Part shown: positions 23,101 through 36,900 of the stretch, one piece after another
How positions within the stretch are numbered: the first letter of the stretch is position 1
Layout: the number at the start of each line of letters is the position of its first letter
Assembly: GCA_008360975.2 (NCBI GenBank)
Contig: CM039183.1
Coordinates: 10,753,762-10,817,761 of the forward strand
Direction: 5' to 3'
Source of the DNA: Lichenostomus cassidix
Taxonomy: Eukaryota > Chordata > Aves > Passeriformes > Meliphagidae
DNA: 64,000 nucleotides
Notes under the pieces: model-generated
The model's database searches: none
What the model saw: the letters and a program-made list of their open reading frames with translations, nothing else
What the model was told of the DNA's origin: nothing
Position numbers and translations under genes: made by a program

Positions 23101-25800
23101 CAGAGCTTCAGTAGAGCATGTTGCAATGGCTTGGGATGCTTATCCACACTTTGAGCTCCTAAACCCTTGCAGGACACTCTCTGCACCTCCCAACTTCTTT
23201 GTTGAGGTGGGATTTATTTCTCCTCCTTTACTTGCAGCTCAGAGGAGTCTCTTTACAGATGATGGCAGGATGAGACCTGCAAAGAGCACAGCCTTGCTCT
23301 GTTTTCCCACTGGAAATGGCCATGTCCATGGCACTGCCATCCCTCTGCCCCAGGCCACAGCCCCTGGCAGGCTCCTCACTCACAGAAGTGTGACATTCTG
23401 GCAGATGAGCTTCTTTGCAGGGATACTTAGAAAAGTGCAGAATTTCTAAGTCACTGTAAAATTGCTGCTCTGGCACAGGCAAGGTTGGATCCTGGTGGTG
23501 CAAACATGTCCCAGAGCTTATTTGGGAATGTTGATGGAAGGTTTTGCAAACTAGTGGCTTTGTGACTCCCACGGACATAGCAAGCTGCACAGGTGGATTC
23601 CTCCTTGTTCTGTGTAATGCTAGGATGCCTTTTTTGCCCCTTGCCTTCAGCTGTAGCCCTGTGCACCCCCCTGGCTTTTCCTTGCAGTGGGAGCTGTGCT
23701 GAGCTGCCCCTTGGCTGAACTCCCCTGTTCAAGTGAGAACGAACTGATGCCTGTTTGTGTCTTCATTCGTTTGCCCCATGTTGCCTCCTTCATCTTGCGA
23801 GCTCTTGAGGAAAATGTGCCCATGCAGGGAGCCTTGCAGGAGCCCTGCTTGTCTTGCTCTTAATCAGGAAACACACACTACTTTCAGCAGTGCAGAAGAT
23901 GGCAATAATGCCTCTTACATTACAGGCGCTGTGTTAGCAAGGAAGAAAATGTTATTTATTTTTGCCCTGACAATGCTTGTCCTGCTCCTTTTTTCCATAA
24001 TGCATTAAGCATTGGGAGGCACAGCTCTGCACATAGTCCAGCTCTCAAGACTACCTGTTGAGGACATTGCTCAGCAATCCAGCAGTTTTATTTGTGGATG
24101 AAGGGCAGAAATTGCTGAATTCTCCTACAATTCCTAGCTCCTGCTGGAAGACACACAGCCACGCTGTCAAAACCCACAAAACACAGGGTTTTGTAAAACT
24201 TAGCCCTTTGTATCCTGTGCCAAGAAGACCTGGCATGAGGCTGTAAAATCCAAATCATGAACTTCCTGAAGACCTCTCAGCAGTGATGGGCATCTTTATT
24301 CCTACTGCTCTCTCCAGGCTATCCTGAGAGGTCTCTGGCACACCTGGTGTTCACCATGTGTGAACATCACCACTAATCAAGCAGAAGAGGACATGGAGTA
24401 GACAGACCACGTTCTACCTCCCACCCCAAACACAAACCCACAGGATATTCCCAGCAAAAAGCAGTCAGACTGCCAGGAGCACAGCAGTCCTTGGGAAACC
24501 TCTCCCATCTCAAAGGCAGCAGGTTCCCCACGGTACTCACTCCCCACTGCTCCCCACATTGCTGCTGTGAGGGAGAGGCTGCTTGCAGCTCATCAACCTG
24601 CAGGGACAGCCAAAGGAGACACCTGGGCTCCCCAGGCTTGCTCATGGGAGCATCACACAGAGAGTCCTGCAGGGAGTGGCCATAATATTCCAAAGGAGAG
24701 ATAAATGATATGGGAATCAGTATTAAAAAAAAAAAAAAAAAAGTTATAATAGTGGTAATTTAGATCCATTACTAATTTTCTGCTGTAATGAAGTGGCCCA
24801 ATTATCTTGATGCTTGAGTGACCACTCCAGTTCTCGAAAGTCATTTCCGCACACTTGAACAACTGCTCCTCCTTCTAGAGCAACGATCTCAGAAAGAAAC
24901 ACATCTTTCTTGGCAGAGATGTAATTCATGTCAGCAACTTCTCCCACTGTCCCATTCAGGAGTGCAGGGACACTCGGGCAGGGAGCTGGCAGCTGCCTGT
25001 CCCAGGGTTGTGGACACTCCCCACAGAGGCAGCAAGGGTCCCCTGGAACAGCAGGATGCAAGAGACAAAGAGCTCAGCCTGGCTCCCTGGGCCTGAGAAG
25101 TGAGGGGACAGCTGGTGGCTGGATGCAGCCCACGAGGGGAGGCAGCAGATGTGTGGAGACTCTCCTCATGGGCACTCCATGCCAGGGGGGTGGCTGGGGA
25201 CAGCACTGCCAGGGCAAGTTGTCCTCTGGAATTTTGGATGTGCTCCAGAAATAACAGCTCTCACTTTTCCTGCTCTCCTCTGACAGCCACCACTGTGCCC
25301 CTGAGGGCAGCAGGGGGGAGACAGGCAGGGGGGAGACAGGCAGGGAGGAGGCTGTGACCACCCTTCCTGACGCACCCTAAGCCACCTGCCACACTCATCC
25401 TGTCACCCATCACCCTGTGTGTGTGTCCCCTCACAGCCACCAGGCACTCCAGGGCAGACAGACATCTTGTGCAAACCTTGACAGAGAGAGAGAGAGAAAG
25501 AGATCTCTGACAGCCCAACCAGCCCCTGGTTCCCCCACCAGGGACAGGGCAGGCAGACCCCAGCTGGACAGAGCCAAATCTTTTCAAAGCTGGGCTGAGA
25601 GTTTGCAGAATAACTGGTTTGCCTGGAGACAGAAACCAGAGCATGGGTCATAAATTCAACTCCACCTTCGCTCTGCCACCCGCGCCGTGCCTGGCGCCAC
25701 GAGCTGGCACTGCCCCAGCAATGTGGAGCCCTTGTGCCCCAAGCTGAGGGTCACCCCTGGGCTCAGCAGCTGGAGCTCCCCCCAATCTCTCTGTCTCTGT
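17120..25800 (+). other. Non-coding DNA downstream of NCX1
   Basis: No gene is recognisable. Open frames of up to about 310 aa occur, but they are GC- and Pro/Ser-rich, have no domain or splice context, and look random. The part 17520-17900 is AT-richer and contains a Pumilio-like TGTATATA at 17792-17799, consistent with 3' UTR. An AATAAA is at 19110-19115. A run of about 18 A lies near 24725-24742. A 15-bp tandem repeat of just over two copies lies at about 25310-25348, and a GA microsatellite at about 25484-25500. Confidence 0.45.
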
Positions 25801-25819
25801 CACAGTTCCTCACAAATTC

Positions 25820-28400
25820 AATGGCACAATGCAGCTACACTATTTGAAAAGCCATAATATTTGTTGGTACGACTCTTTTATTACTGTCGATTTATATATA
25901 TATTTGTGGATAAAAGAGGTCATCTTGGGAGACACTTCCAGTCTACTGGGAAATAATTGTCTGATGCTGTATATTCTGTACATGCTGTATAAACAAAGCA
26001 AACTATGTAAATCTAACTGTTGGGTGGACTCGGTGGCACGTGCTGCAGGGGGAGATTGGGACCAGGCAAGGCCACTTCTTGGGCCACCACGGCTTGAGCT
26101 CGGGGCTCCCAGCAGAGCCACCATCCTGCTGGGCCCTGGGCACGGCCTGGGGCAGGACCTGGCCACGGTGCAAGGGCGAAGCCTGCGGCTCCCTCGGTGC
26201 TTTTCCCCATTCAAGGTGCAAGGGGGCAGCTTTGGGAGCGAGAGAGGCTTGGCCTCCCTCCCGGGGCACAGCACAGGGCCGGATCCGCCGGGAGCTCTCA
26301 GCGCAGCACAGCCGGTGTCACCCACCTGCTCCCAGCCCTCCCAGGGGGAGGACACCCCGTCAGCCACCACCCAGCACGACATCTCTAAGCCTTAGGGGTC
26401 CGAGAGAGACGATTCCCCGTGGGAAGACGGCCGGTGACGGCAGAGACTGGCTCCGAGCATCCGGCTGCTCCAGCTCCTTCCCACGCCAACCCCAGCCGCC
26501 CTCCCTGGTGTGTTTCACAGCAGCCACGAGCTGTGACCTTCTAAACCCGACACACGCTGGTAGAAAACCTGTTTCATATTTTCCGTGGTATCAGTCTACA
26601 ACTTTGGAAATTATTGGACACAGTCGTGGTAGCCTAAAAGTTGTGCTGAGCTCATATATTTTTATATCTGTGGTGTTTTCCTATCAATAGAGAGTAGTGA
26701 ACCCTTATAGCTGAAAGTGAACTATTCAAAATAAATATATGACTGCAGAAAATATTTGTAAAAATAATTTATTTGAAATATTCTGCCAAAGATAGCTCTC
26801 TAATGATCTGTAAGATGTCGTTTCTCTCTTTTGCTCTGAATGTCATTGTGAAAGGATCTTTCTCCCCGTATCTTTCAAAGATCTTTTTTTTTCTTCTTTT
26901 TTTTTTTTAGTATCTTTAAGGGCAAATAAATACTCCAGTGATTTTTTTACTAGAGCAGTAAATAGAGTAGTAGGGAGGCACAAGACAACTTTGCAAAGGT
27001 GACAAACAGGATCCAAGTAACAATCACTCTGAAAATCCGGTTTCTGCCATGGTTCCTCTGGCTGACAGATGGGTTTTGAAGCCTGGGACAGCTGTCCAGC
27101 AGGAAGACCTTGGCTGCTGCTGCTGTGGCTGCTGTGTTGCTTACCCCAAAGGAGAGAAATCTCTAGAGAATCCCATCCCCAGGCTTGGAGCATTTGGATC
27201 CCCTTGCATCCAGTCTTAGCCTCTTCATTATTTATGGGCATGACTTATTTATTAGACCTTAAGAGGCCCCGTGGTACACGGGGAACCCTCAGCCAGAGTT
27301 TTGTGGGGCTTCAGTCCAAATTCCCTCCATGCACCTGCAGCAGCCCTGAATCAGTGGCAGAGGGAATCCTGCTGACATCCAGATCTGTGCTCTTCCTCAC
27401 ATGGGGACAGGGCAGGGGACACCCAGCCACCACGGGACTCAATACTTTAGCAAGAGGATCAGTCCCTGTGGGTATCCAGCTGACACAGGGGGGAGTACAG
27501 CCCTTTACCAGGGAGAAGCTGCCTAGACTAGTCTTTTAGAAATTACTGATTTTTTTATTGTAGAGAAAAATCTTCTTTCCCATCTTCACTTCTCCCTTTT
27601 GAAAGAATTTTTCAATACTAGGGGAAGCCTTCATTATCTCCCGTGATCCCCAGGTCTGCTGCGGTGGAAATCCATCCTCAACCACGTCTGTTAATCTCCA
27701 CCACTTCAAAGAGATTTTTGGCTCAGATTTTTTTTCCCTTCTGAGCAGATTCACAGTTTCTTAAATGTCTTGGTCACAAAGGTCTGGAGGAATTAACTGG
27801 TAAAAAAAGGAAATAAAAGCCCTGTTCAAGTGAATGTGTTTCCACAAGCAATTCAACTTTCGACTCCCCCAAGGTCAGGCACGTGTGTGAGTGCTTCGTT
27901 GGAAAAAGAGATGGGAAAAGCAGTTTCCAAGCCATAGGGTGTGATGGGTGTGATGGGAGAACTGCTGTCCATGGGGTGTGGGTGGCACACTCTGCAGCCA
28001 TGGGAACCACATGCCAGGGAATCTTTGCTCCTCTGTGCAATGAGCTCTCTGAATCCGGGGTTGTGCAGCTGCTGCGTCACAGGGAAATGCAAGTGAGCCA
28101 GGGAAGACAATGGTGAGAAGAATTGGGTTTCTGATCACTGTGCATTTTGTTAATTAGTGAATTCAAATAGTTTTATTTTTACCAAAAACAGATAATCTTT
28201 ATTCCAGTAAAGACAACTGTTGACTTGAGATATATATATAAATATATATATATATATTATTTGAATGGTTTATATCCTGTTGCTCTAACTACATAAAATG
28301 GAAACATGTTGCAAGTTGTGTCATTCCAATATACAAAATAAATGACTTTTCCCTGCATGCTGCCTGGGTATGTTGTGATTTGAATTAAGAGTTTTATTTG
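25820..28400 (+). other. AT-rich blocks with poly(A) signals, possible distal NCX1 3' UTR
   Basis: Three AT-rich stretches (about 25820-26030, 26560-26900 and 28120-28400) stand out from GC-richer DNA. AATAAA occurs at 26730-26735 and 28337-28342, the latter followed by GT-rich sequence that could be a downstream element. NCX1 genes in other vertebrates have long 3' UTRs, so this could be its distal end. An independent non-coding RNA is equally possible. An AT microsatellite lies at about 28230-28258. Confidence 0.35.
28337..28342 (+). terminator. Distal poly(A) signal AATAAA
   Basis: AATAAA followed within about 35 nt by GT-rich sequence. It would be the most distal of the candidate ends of the NCX1 transcript in the window. 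Assignment to that gene is inference. Confidence 0.35.
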
Positions 28401-28639
28401 AATTGCCTTATTCAAGAGGTTGTATGTTACCTAACTGGGGAATGACCTGGCACTGTTCATCACATTACATGTGTACTTGATGCTGTGTTATGTCAAATTC
28501 AGATGAGTTGTCTGTCATCTATGTATTTTGTGGGAGATCTTTTATCTTGTTAAACTGTGATATGTAAACCTTCATTGCCTGAAATAGTCACAGTTGTATA
28601 AATCAGTGTCTTCAGCTGTTTTCCTAATTTTAACACAAT

Positions 28640-28920
28640 TCCTAACACAAAATATAGATGTTTGTAAATTCTTCATTCATTTGGTCTATTTTTATGTATG
28701 AGGCTTTCTTAATCTGGCAAAGCAGTGAGATAAGGCAGCTTCCCCAGAATTTTTCAATCGAGGCTCAGTTACATTTCTGTCCCTCGGCAAGAGGCAACGA
28801 CCAATTTACAGCAGCGACAATTGGCATTCGGGATGCCTGTTTATTGTCATTATCTCTCCTGGCTCGGGTGGGCAATTATCGCTGCAGAACGCGATGATTA
28901 ATGACAAGCCAGACGCGATG
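28640..28920. promoter_or_regulatory. Candidate conserved non-coding element
   Basis: Non-coding stretch with scattered CpG dinucleotides retained in an AT-balanced sequence, unlike the CpG-poor DNA on its left. It contains a forkhead-like TGTTTATTG near 28839 and several ATTA cores. Retained CpGs outside an island can mark regulatory DNA. This is inference from composition. Confidence 0.25.
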
Positions 28921-29182
28921 CTCCTGCAGTGACAGAGCTCTGGGGAGCAAGATCTTTCCTTCACTCCCCGCACCTCTGCCGTGCCACCGCCTCGCCGGGG
29001 AGGGACAGGCCCAGTCCCCAGACACCACTGGCAGCAGCACAGAGCGGCCAGGGAACAGCTCCGCTTGGGGAACAGAGCCCAAAAGTCCATCTCCAGCTGG
29101 CAGACCACTGGAGCGTTTCTGGACATCCCTCTCCCCCTACCCCATGCCTAAAATCCCGACTAAAACACTTGTTGGGATCATT

Positions 29183-29236
29183 AAAACACTCTTGCCAGAG
29201 TCAGACTCGAAAACACTCTTGCCAGAGTCAGACTCG
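29183..29236 (+). repeat. 27-bp tandem duplication
   Basis: Two adjacent exact copies of a 27-bp unit starting AAAACACTCTTGCC, at 29183-29209 and 29210-29236. It lies just before the 31-bp minisatellite and shows local replication slippage. Confidence 0.9.
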
Positions 29237-29277
29237 GTCCTTGCTCAGCTGCCCAGGTGCCACATCGTCCTGAACAG

Positions 29278-29652
29278 GAACAGCAGAAATGCCTCAGGCG
29301 TACAAACCAAGGAGCAGAAATGTCTCAGGCGCACAAACCGAGCAGCAGGAATGTCTCAGGCACACCAACCAAGCAGCAGAAATGTCTCAGGCACACAAAC
29401 CGAGCAGCAGAAATGTCTCAACCACACAAACCGAGCAGCAGAAATGTCTCAACCACACAAACCGAGCAGCAGAAATGTCTCAACCACACAAACCGAGCAG
29501 CAGAAATGTCTCAGGCACACAAACCGAGCAGCAGAAATGTCTCAGGCTCACAAACCAAGGAGCAGAAATGTCTCAGGCACACAAACCAAGCAGCAGAAAT
29601 GTCTCAGGCACACAAACCGAGCAGCAGAAATGTCTCAGGCTCACAAACCACG
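29278..29652 (+). repeat. 31-bp minisatellite, about 12 copies
   Basis: A tandem array of a 31-bp unit containing CAGCAGAAATGTCTCA followed by a variable AGGCACACAAACC or ACCACACAAACC half. Unit variants are ordered in blocks, with three consecutive ACCACAC units in the middle, which indicates recent spread of variants by unequal exchange or slippage. Because 31 is not a multiple of three and the unit has no stop codon in any forward frame, the array gives three overlapping long open frames that are not real genes. There are no spacers, so it is not a CRISPR array. Confidence 0.95.
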
Positions 29653-30127
29653 CCGAGGCGCCCCAGCCGGGGTGTGAACCCCACCTTGCTCTCCCCACCC
29701 TTCCGATTTGGACTGCAGCTGCACACGAAACGCTGCTCACTTTTTATGTCTAGTAACCCTAAGAAACGCACGGCCGGAGAAAAAAATTCCCGGAGCAGGA
29801 CAAGTTGTGGTCCTGGACTATTGAATCACTTTCCAGGGTGTCGAGTGCTAAAAAAATTCGCGTCCCATCCAAAAACGCACCACACTTTTTTTTTTTTTTT
29901 CCCCTCGCCCTTTAGTTTTGGCATGCTTCAGGTCTGAAGGCTGTCAAAAGGGGGAAATGCAGTGGGAAGGGCTGGAGGAGCACGGGAGGAGCAGCGCGGT
30001 GCAGCAAACCACCCAGAGCACGGGGGGGAACAGGCTTGCTAGAGGCAAGCGCGCGGTAAAAATGCTAATTGTTGCCTCAGGCGCTCGGGGGCTCTCAGCG
30101 TGACCCCAAGGGTGTCACCGAAAGCCG

Positions 30128-30200
30128 CAGCAGTGTCACCGCAGCAGTGTCGCCGCAGCAGTGTCACCGCAGCAGTGTCGCCGCAGCAGTGTCACCGCCG
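30128..30200 (+). repeat. 14-bp tandem repeat near the GINS1 promoter
   Basis: Five copies of a 14-bp unit, CAGTGTCACCGCAG, alternating with a CAGTGTCGCCGCAG variant; copies start at 30131, 30145, 30159, 30173 and 30187. The regular alternation suggests a 28-bp higher-order unit. It lies at the left edge of the GINS1 CpG island. Confidence 0.9.
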
Positions 30201-30229
30201 GCCGTCGAGACCGGCACAGCTCAGCGCAG

Positions 30230-30347
30230 CTAACGAGGGGGTGTGGCCACTCCAGGCCCCGCCCCGTCTCCCATTGGCTGCTCTCGGCCCCTCCCCTGCC
30301 GCCATTGGCTGGAGCGCGGGCGGGTTTCCCGCGCGCGGCAGGGCGCG
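30230..30347 (+). promoter_or_regulatory. GINS1 promoter (CpG island)
   Basis: GC-rich promoter directly before the GINS1 ATG. It has a GC box (CCCCGCCCCG near 30257), two ATTGG motifs (reverse CCAAT, NF-Y type) at 30273-30277 and 30304-30308, and an E2F-type TTTCCCGCGC at 30325-30334. NF-Y plus E2F is the usual arrangement of S-phase replication genes, which fits the role of GINS1. No TATA box is seen. The site assignments are motif matches only. Confidence 0.65.
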
Positions 30348-32226
<1,879 letters not shown>

Positions 32227-32588
32227 GCGTGCAGAACAGAAGGGACACTCCTGCTTGGTGGCCTGCCCACAATGGGGACTGAACTCTGGTGTGTGCAGGA
32301 CTTCAGACACCTCAGTACTTCTGCAGTGGCATCCTGCCACTCCTCCTAACAGCCTTTGATGCCTTAAAACCACGTTGGTCAGCTCCTCATGAGCAAAGGG
32401 TGCATACTGGTAATGAAACAATCCTGGGAATCCAAGATAGTGGGGGAACATTATCCAAGCCCCACAGCTATAACTAGGGTTTGTTGAATGTATTTTTGTT
32501 TGGAGTAGTTCTTCGTTCATGCTGTGCATGTGGGAATAAGACACCAACTGACTGGGCTCTAGCAGCCAGGAAAGCCCCATGGTTACAA

Positions 32589-32594
32589 AATAAA
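32589..32594 (+). terminator. GINS1 poly(A) signal AATAAA
   Basis: AATAAA about 360 nt after the GINS1 stop codon. It is the first such signal after the stop and lies about 120 bp from the nearest signal of the convergent gene. Confidence 0.7.
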
Positions 32595-32712
32595 GAATTG
32601 TTTCAGCCTCATTCTCTTGAGTTTTAAGAGTTAATGTGGTGTTCATTTGTTGCTGTTGAGCAGGTAGCAGAGTAATGAATGCATCGGTTTTCAGTGGTAA
32701 GAAGGAATGATT

Positions 32713-32718
32713 TTTATT
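32713..32718 (-). terminator. Ninein-like gene poly(A) signal AATAAA
   Basis: TTTATT on the plus strand is AATAAA on the minus strand. A second one lies at 32857-32862. Both are downstream of the minus-strand stop codon at 33951, implying a 3' UTR of about 1.1-1.25 kb. Confidence 0.55.
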
Positions 32719-33950
32719 GTTTTGATTTCATCACATATATAGAGTTTTCAAAAGTCACCCAGATTGGTCAGTCAGAAGCTTTTCCCCAGGCCTGATTGGC
32801 CAGGCCTGCACTGCCCAAGTTCTGGGACACTGTTTCAAAAACATCCAAACTTTATCTTTATTTACAAAACACAAGAAAACTTCTCATGGGAAAAACTGTG
32901 CTAGCCACATTCATTCAGCACTCTGATCTCCAGCAAAACCCATCTCCATCCTGCAGTGTGATGTTTTTTTAAGTGTCTCAGTGGAACTGCTCCTCCAAGT
33001 GTCAAATAAGGCTGCACAAGCTTCTTTCCAGGATTAGACAATAAGCCTCATCTCCCATCAGAGACCCATAAATGTTTCTTGAGGTGCTGTGTGAATGATC
33101 ATTACAGTCTGGGTCATGGGCCTGGGTTTCTCCCAGTGTGCTTGGGCTGTGCCTCTGTTCCTCTGAAGAATCTCCTATCCCAGAGCATTGCTCTGGCAGG
33201 ATCTAGGGGCTGTTTGGAGTAAGGGTGGGAAAGGGAGTAGAGGGTTTTAAGGATTCCAGTTAGCACAAAACCAGAACAAGGCTAAAGAGCTGCTTTCTCT
33301 GTGTGGTTTTCCTAATGGAGCTGCTCAGCTCTTGCACAGTGTCAGAGAGAACACTGCAAAAACATTAGCTCTGGGTAAGGCTAGAGGTTTTGGATCCCAG
33401 GCTCAGGCTTTTAAGAGGCCTAGAGTCTCCTAGACCCTAAAAGTGCAGCAACTATTGGGGAAGGTTATTGCAATACAAAGCAGACTGGGGATGGCAGGAG
33501 GTGCTGTAAGATTACAAACATTTTAATGCCACAACACAGCTTTCCTGCTCAGAGTGAGCCAGGCACAGAGACCTGCAAGCCCTTCTGCCCTGGCTTTTGA
33601 GGTTTAACTGTGACTCCTAACATCAACCTTCTGCAGAGGGAGAGCACCTGCATCATCACCAAACACTGCCCAAAAAAATCCTGAGAGATGGCTGTCCTGA
33701 GACAGACCTGACATAACAGCACACTGCCACTGAGAAAGGCACCAAAGCTGCTGCTTTCAGTTGGAAAGTTCAGCTATCTGCAGGACCAATTTCCTTAAAG
33801 GACTCTGGGCTTCCCATCTTCTGTTTTCTGCACAGGAAAATCCTGGCAAGACCAGAGAGGACAAAGCTGATTTCCCAACCCAGCTGTACCTCCCATTCTG
33901 CACCTGACCAACCCTGGCCAGGACCAGGGGCTGCCCCTGCAGATGTCTCA

Positions 33951-36900
33951 TCACCCACTCAGAGATGCTGGTGTGATTTTTCCAATAAGCTGCTTCAGAG
34001 CTGAGGCTTGCTCCTCCAACAGCTGGTTCTTCTCCTCCATGCTCTTATGCTTCAGCTCAGCAGCTTGCAGGGTCATTTCAAACCTCCTGTTCTCTCCACG
34101 GAGCTCTTCAATCAATAGTTTGTTCCTGGACAGTTGGGCCTACAGCAGGGACAGGAAGCTTCAGGTTCAGCATCCCATGCAGGGGCAGGAGATGGGCAGG
34201 GACATGCAGCACTGGCCCCTCTTGCACTCACCTGGGCATCCCTGAGCTGAGCTGCCCTCTCTGTCAGCACAGCTTCAGCATTCCTCAGACTGCATTCCAG
34301 CCCCTCTGCTTGCTCCACAGCTGCCTGCAGCAGATGCTCATGTTCCTCCTGCAGCGGGCAAGAAAGCCTGTCTTTGAGTTGTCCCAGCACTCTCCTGGCC
34401 CCTGGCAACCCTAAACTTGTACAATTCCCCAGGGCCCTGTTCATAGACCCTCACACTCCTTGAAGCAGAGCAGGGGAGCATCATCAGAGGTGCAGGATAC
34501 AAAGAACAGTGGGACAGATGTCTAGAGCAGTACAATCTTTCCTAGGTCTGCACCCAACCAGTTTTAAGACAAGGTACAGATTTTCCAGCAATGTTTTCTA
34601 TAAAAATAAGCCATTGGCCTCCCCTCTCCCAGTCATGTCCAGGAAAGCTCACGGAGAGACATAATCTCCTTGGATGCAGTCCTTGGGCCTGCTCATTATA
34701 ATTCCTCAGGTTATAATTTGCTCTACCTTTGCCCAGAAGACAAACTCACTACACCCCAACACCTGGTTGCTCAGTGCCCTAGAGATAAACCTACCTGTTT
34801 AAGTGCAGGGTGGCAACTGGGTTCATGAAAAATTAAAGCTGAATTTGAAGGTAAGTGCATTTTCCATGTGGGTTCTTTATGTATAGCATCTTCCACCCAA
34901 ACCTCTGGTGGCTTCAAGCACAGCTGCTTTCCAGGCTGCTAGGCTAGCAGTGTTCCCTTCACAGGACCCTTGACTGAGCTCCTGCAATTCCCTGCTTACC
35001 TGGATCCTGACCAGCTGCCTGCATGTTTGCTCAGCCTGCTGCTGGATCCTTTCCTGGAGCTGCTGAGTCTTGCATTGTTCCTCTCTCAAGGTGTTTTGCA
35101 GCTGCTCAAACTGCTTCTTTGGCACCATGTTGTTTATCTGGGCCTTGGCCTGCTGCAACTGCAGAGCATGCTGGGTCTGGGCCAGGCTCAGGCTTGCTTT
35201 GGCTTCCAAAAGCTGTAACACAGAAAGGTTGACAGCTGGTTGCAGCTTTGAGCCAACAATGAGACAGGTCCAGGGTGTGTTTTGGGGAGAGCAGAGGCTA
35301 GGTAGCACCCTCAGCTCTCACACCAGCATGGCCACAGCAGAGCTGCAGGACTATGGGAGTGGTGCTCACTGGGCAGCCTGCAAGGGACTGAGAGCATTGA
35401 GAGCTGCAGGAGGAGAAACAGAGACCTTTTGCTGAGAAATACTCCCCTTGCTGAGTAGCGAGCAGCAGGAGTTGCTGGAGGGATCCTCTGGGAGGGAATC
35501 CCAGCAAGGATTCCCCAAGGGCCACAAGGGCAAGAGACAGAGGGGGTTGCTCACCTGGGTTCTCAGATATATCGATACCAGGCTAGCTGTGATGCACTAT
35601 GTGTCCTCTGTTTCCTGTAACCAGCAGAGGGCAAACCTGGTACTGGGAAATAGGTCTGGTCCAGCTTTGTACTAGGGCTGCCTAGGGGATGGCTGGCATG
35701 GGTGAGCTGTACTTTGGAAAGCCAGCCCTCAGGGTAGAAGGCAGATAGACATTAACACATTGGAAGGTTTCTCACATTGGCTTTTCTCTCTCTTTGTCCT
35801 GGTGATCCTAGTTACTCTGCTCTGACCACCTTGTTTCCCTTCCCTCAGACAAACCCTGTCTGGCTGCTGTCATCCCTGCCCAACCCATACCTGATCCTAC
35901 CATTCTTCCAGCTCTTCTGTCAGCTGAGCCACGGGAAACCACATGGGCACCCCTGTGTGAGCCACCTCCTCTCAGCCTCCATTCCCTCTGCCCAGCCAGC
36001 TTGCACAGGACAAGGACAGAGGGACTATCACAGGGGCAACTGCCAGCAAGGACCTGTCCCAGCTGCACTTGAACTGGCTTCAGCCATATCTGAGCAGGAG
36101 GGAGAATCCTTTGTCCCCCACAAAGAGGAAGAGGACAACTTTCTTCTGACATGGGAAGATGTCCAGCACAGCCCCAGGCAGGGCAATATGAACATCACAG
36201 AGACCACTCAGCAGCCTGCCACCAAATGAAGGACACTCACCTTTTCCTGCGAGGCCTGGAGCTGCTGTTGGAGCAGCTCCATCTCCATCCAGCACGCTGC
36301 ATGCCTCTGCTGGTGCTCCAGCCTTGCAGCAATCTCTGCTCCTTGTAGCCACTCAGCTTCCACAAGCCTCTGGCTCTGCAGCTGGGCAGTGCCAGGGCCA
36401 TCTCTGTGACCAGCCTTGTGCTCAGGGGGCTCACAGCCCAGCTGATGCCTCTCAACATCTGGGTGAGAGAGCTCCTCCTTGCCCTTGTCATTCTGGAAAA
36501 GGTTGAGAAAAAAAACCAAAAAACAAATCATGCACAAAGGCTTGGGGTGGGAACAGAGGCAACAAAGACTGAAATGTCCAACAGCCTGGGAGCATGTGGG
36601 TTTGATTCTGGGAGTGAGAAAAATCTCTGCTAGAAAAAGTTAAAGTAGTGAAAGTCATTAAAGACCTTCCATTCTGTAAGACCTTCAGTGGCTTTTATCA
36701 CACAGGTTTTCATGGCTTTACAAGATGAAGCTGGTTCTTCAAAGCAAGACTGGGTTTGAATCTTTGAAACAAACATTTTTGCTCTCCTCTATGAGCATGT
36801 ACAGTTTTTATCTTTCTAAATCCTTCAGCCAAGAGCCTGTCAGTTGGGGTTAAAGGCTTCTTACAAGTGCTGTTAACTCTGCTATTTCAGCCAGCTCCTC

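Noticed and set aside
29278..29652. Regular 31-bp repeats resembling a CRISPR array
   Set aside because: The units are directly adjacent with no spacers, in a vertebrate genome.
28901..29937. Three overlapping open frames of 150-260 aa with repeated QQKCL, SRNVS and AAEMS motifs
   Set aside because: They are produced by the 31-bp minisatellite, which has no stop in any forward frame. There is no splice context or recognisable protein.
36151..36348. Plus-strand open frames opposite the NINL exons, rich in LEQLHL-like residues
   Set aside because: They are antisense shadows of coiled-coil exons. The minus-strand reading has splice sites and family similarity.
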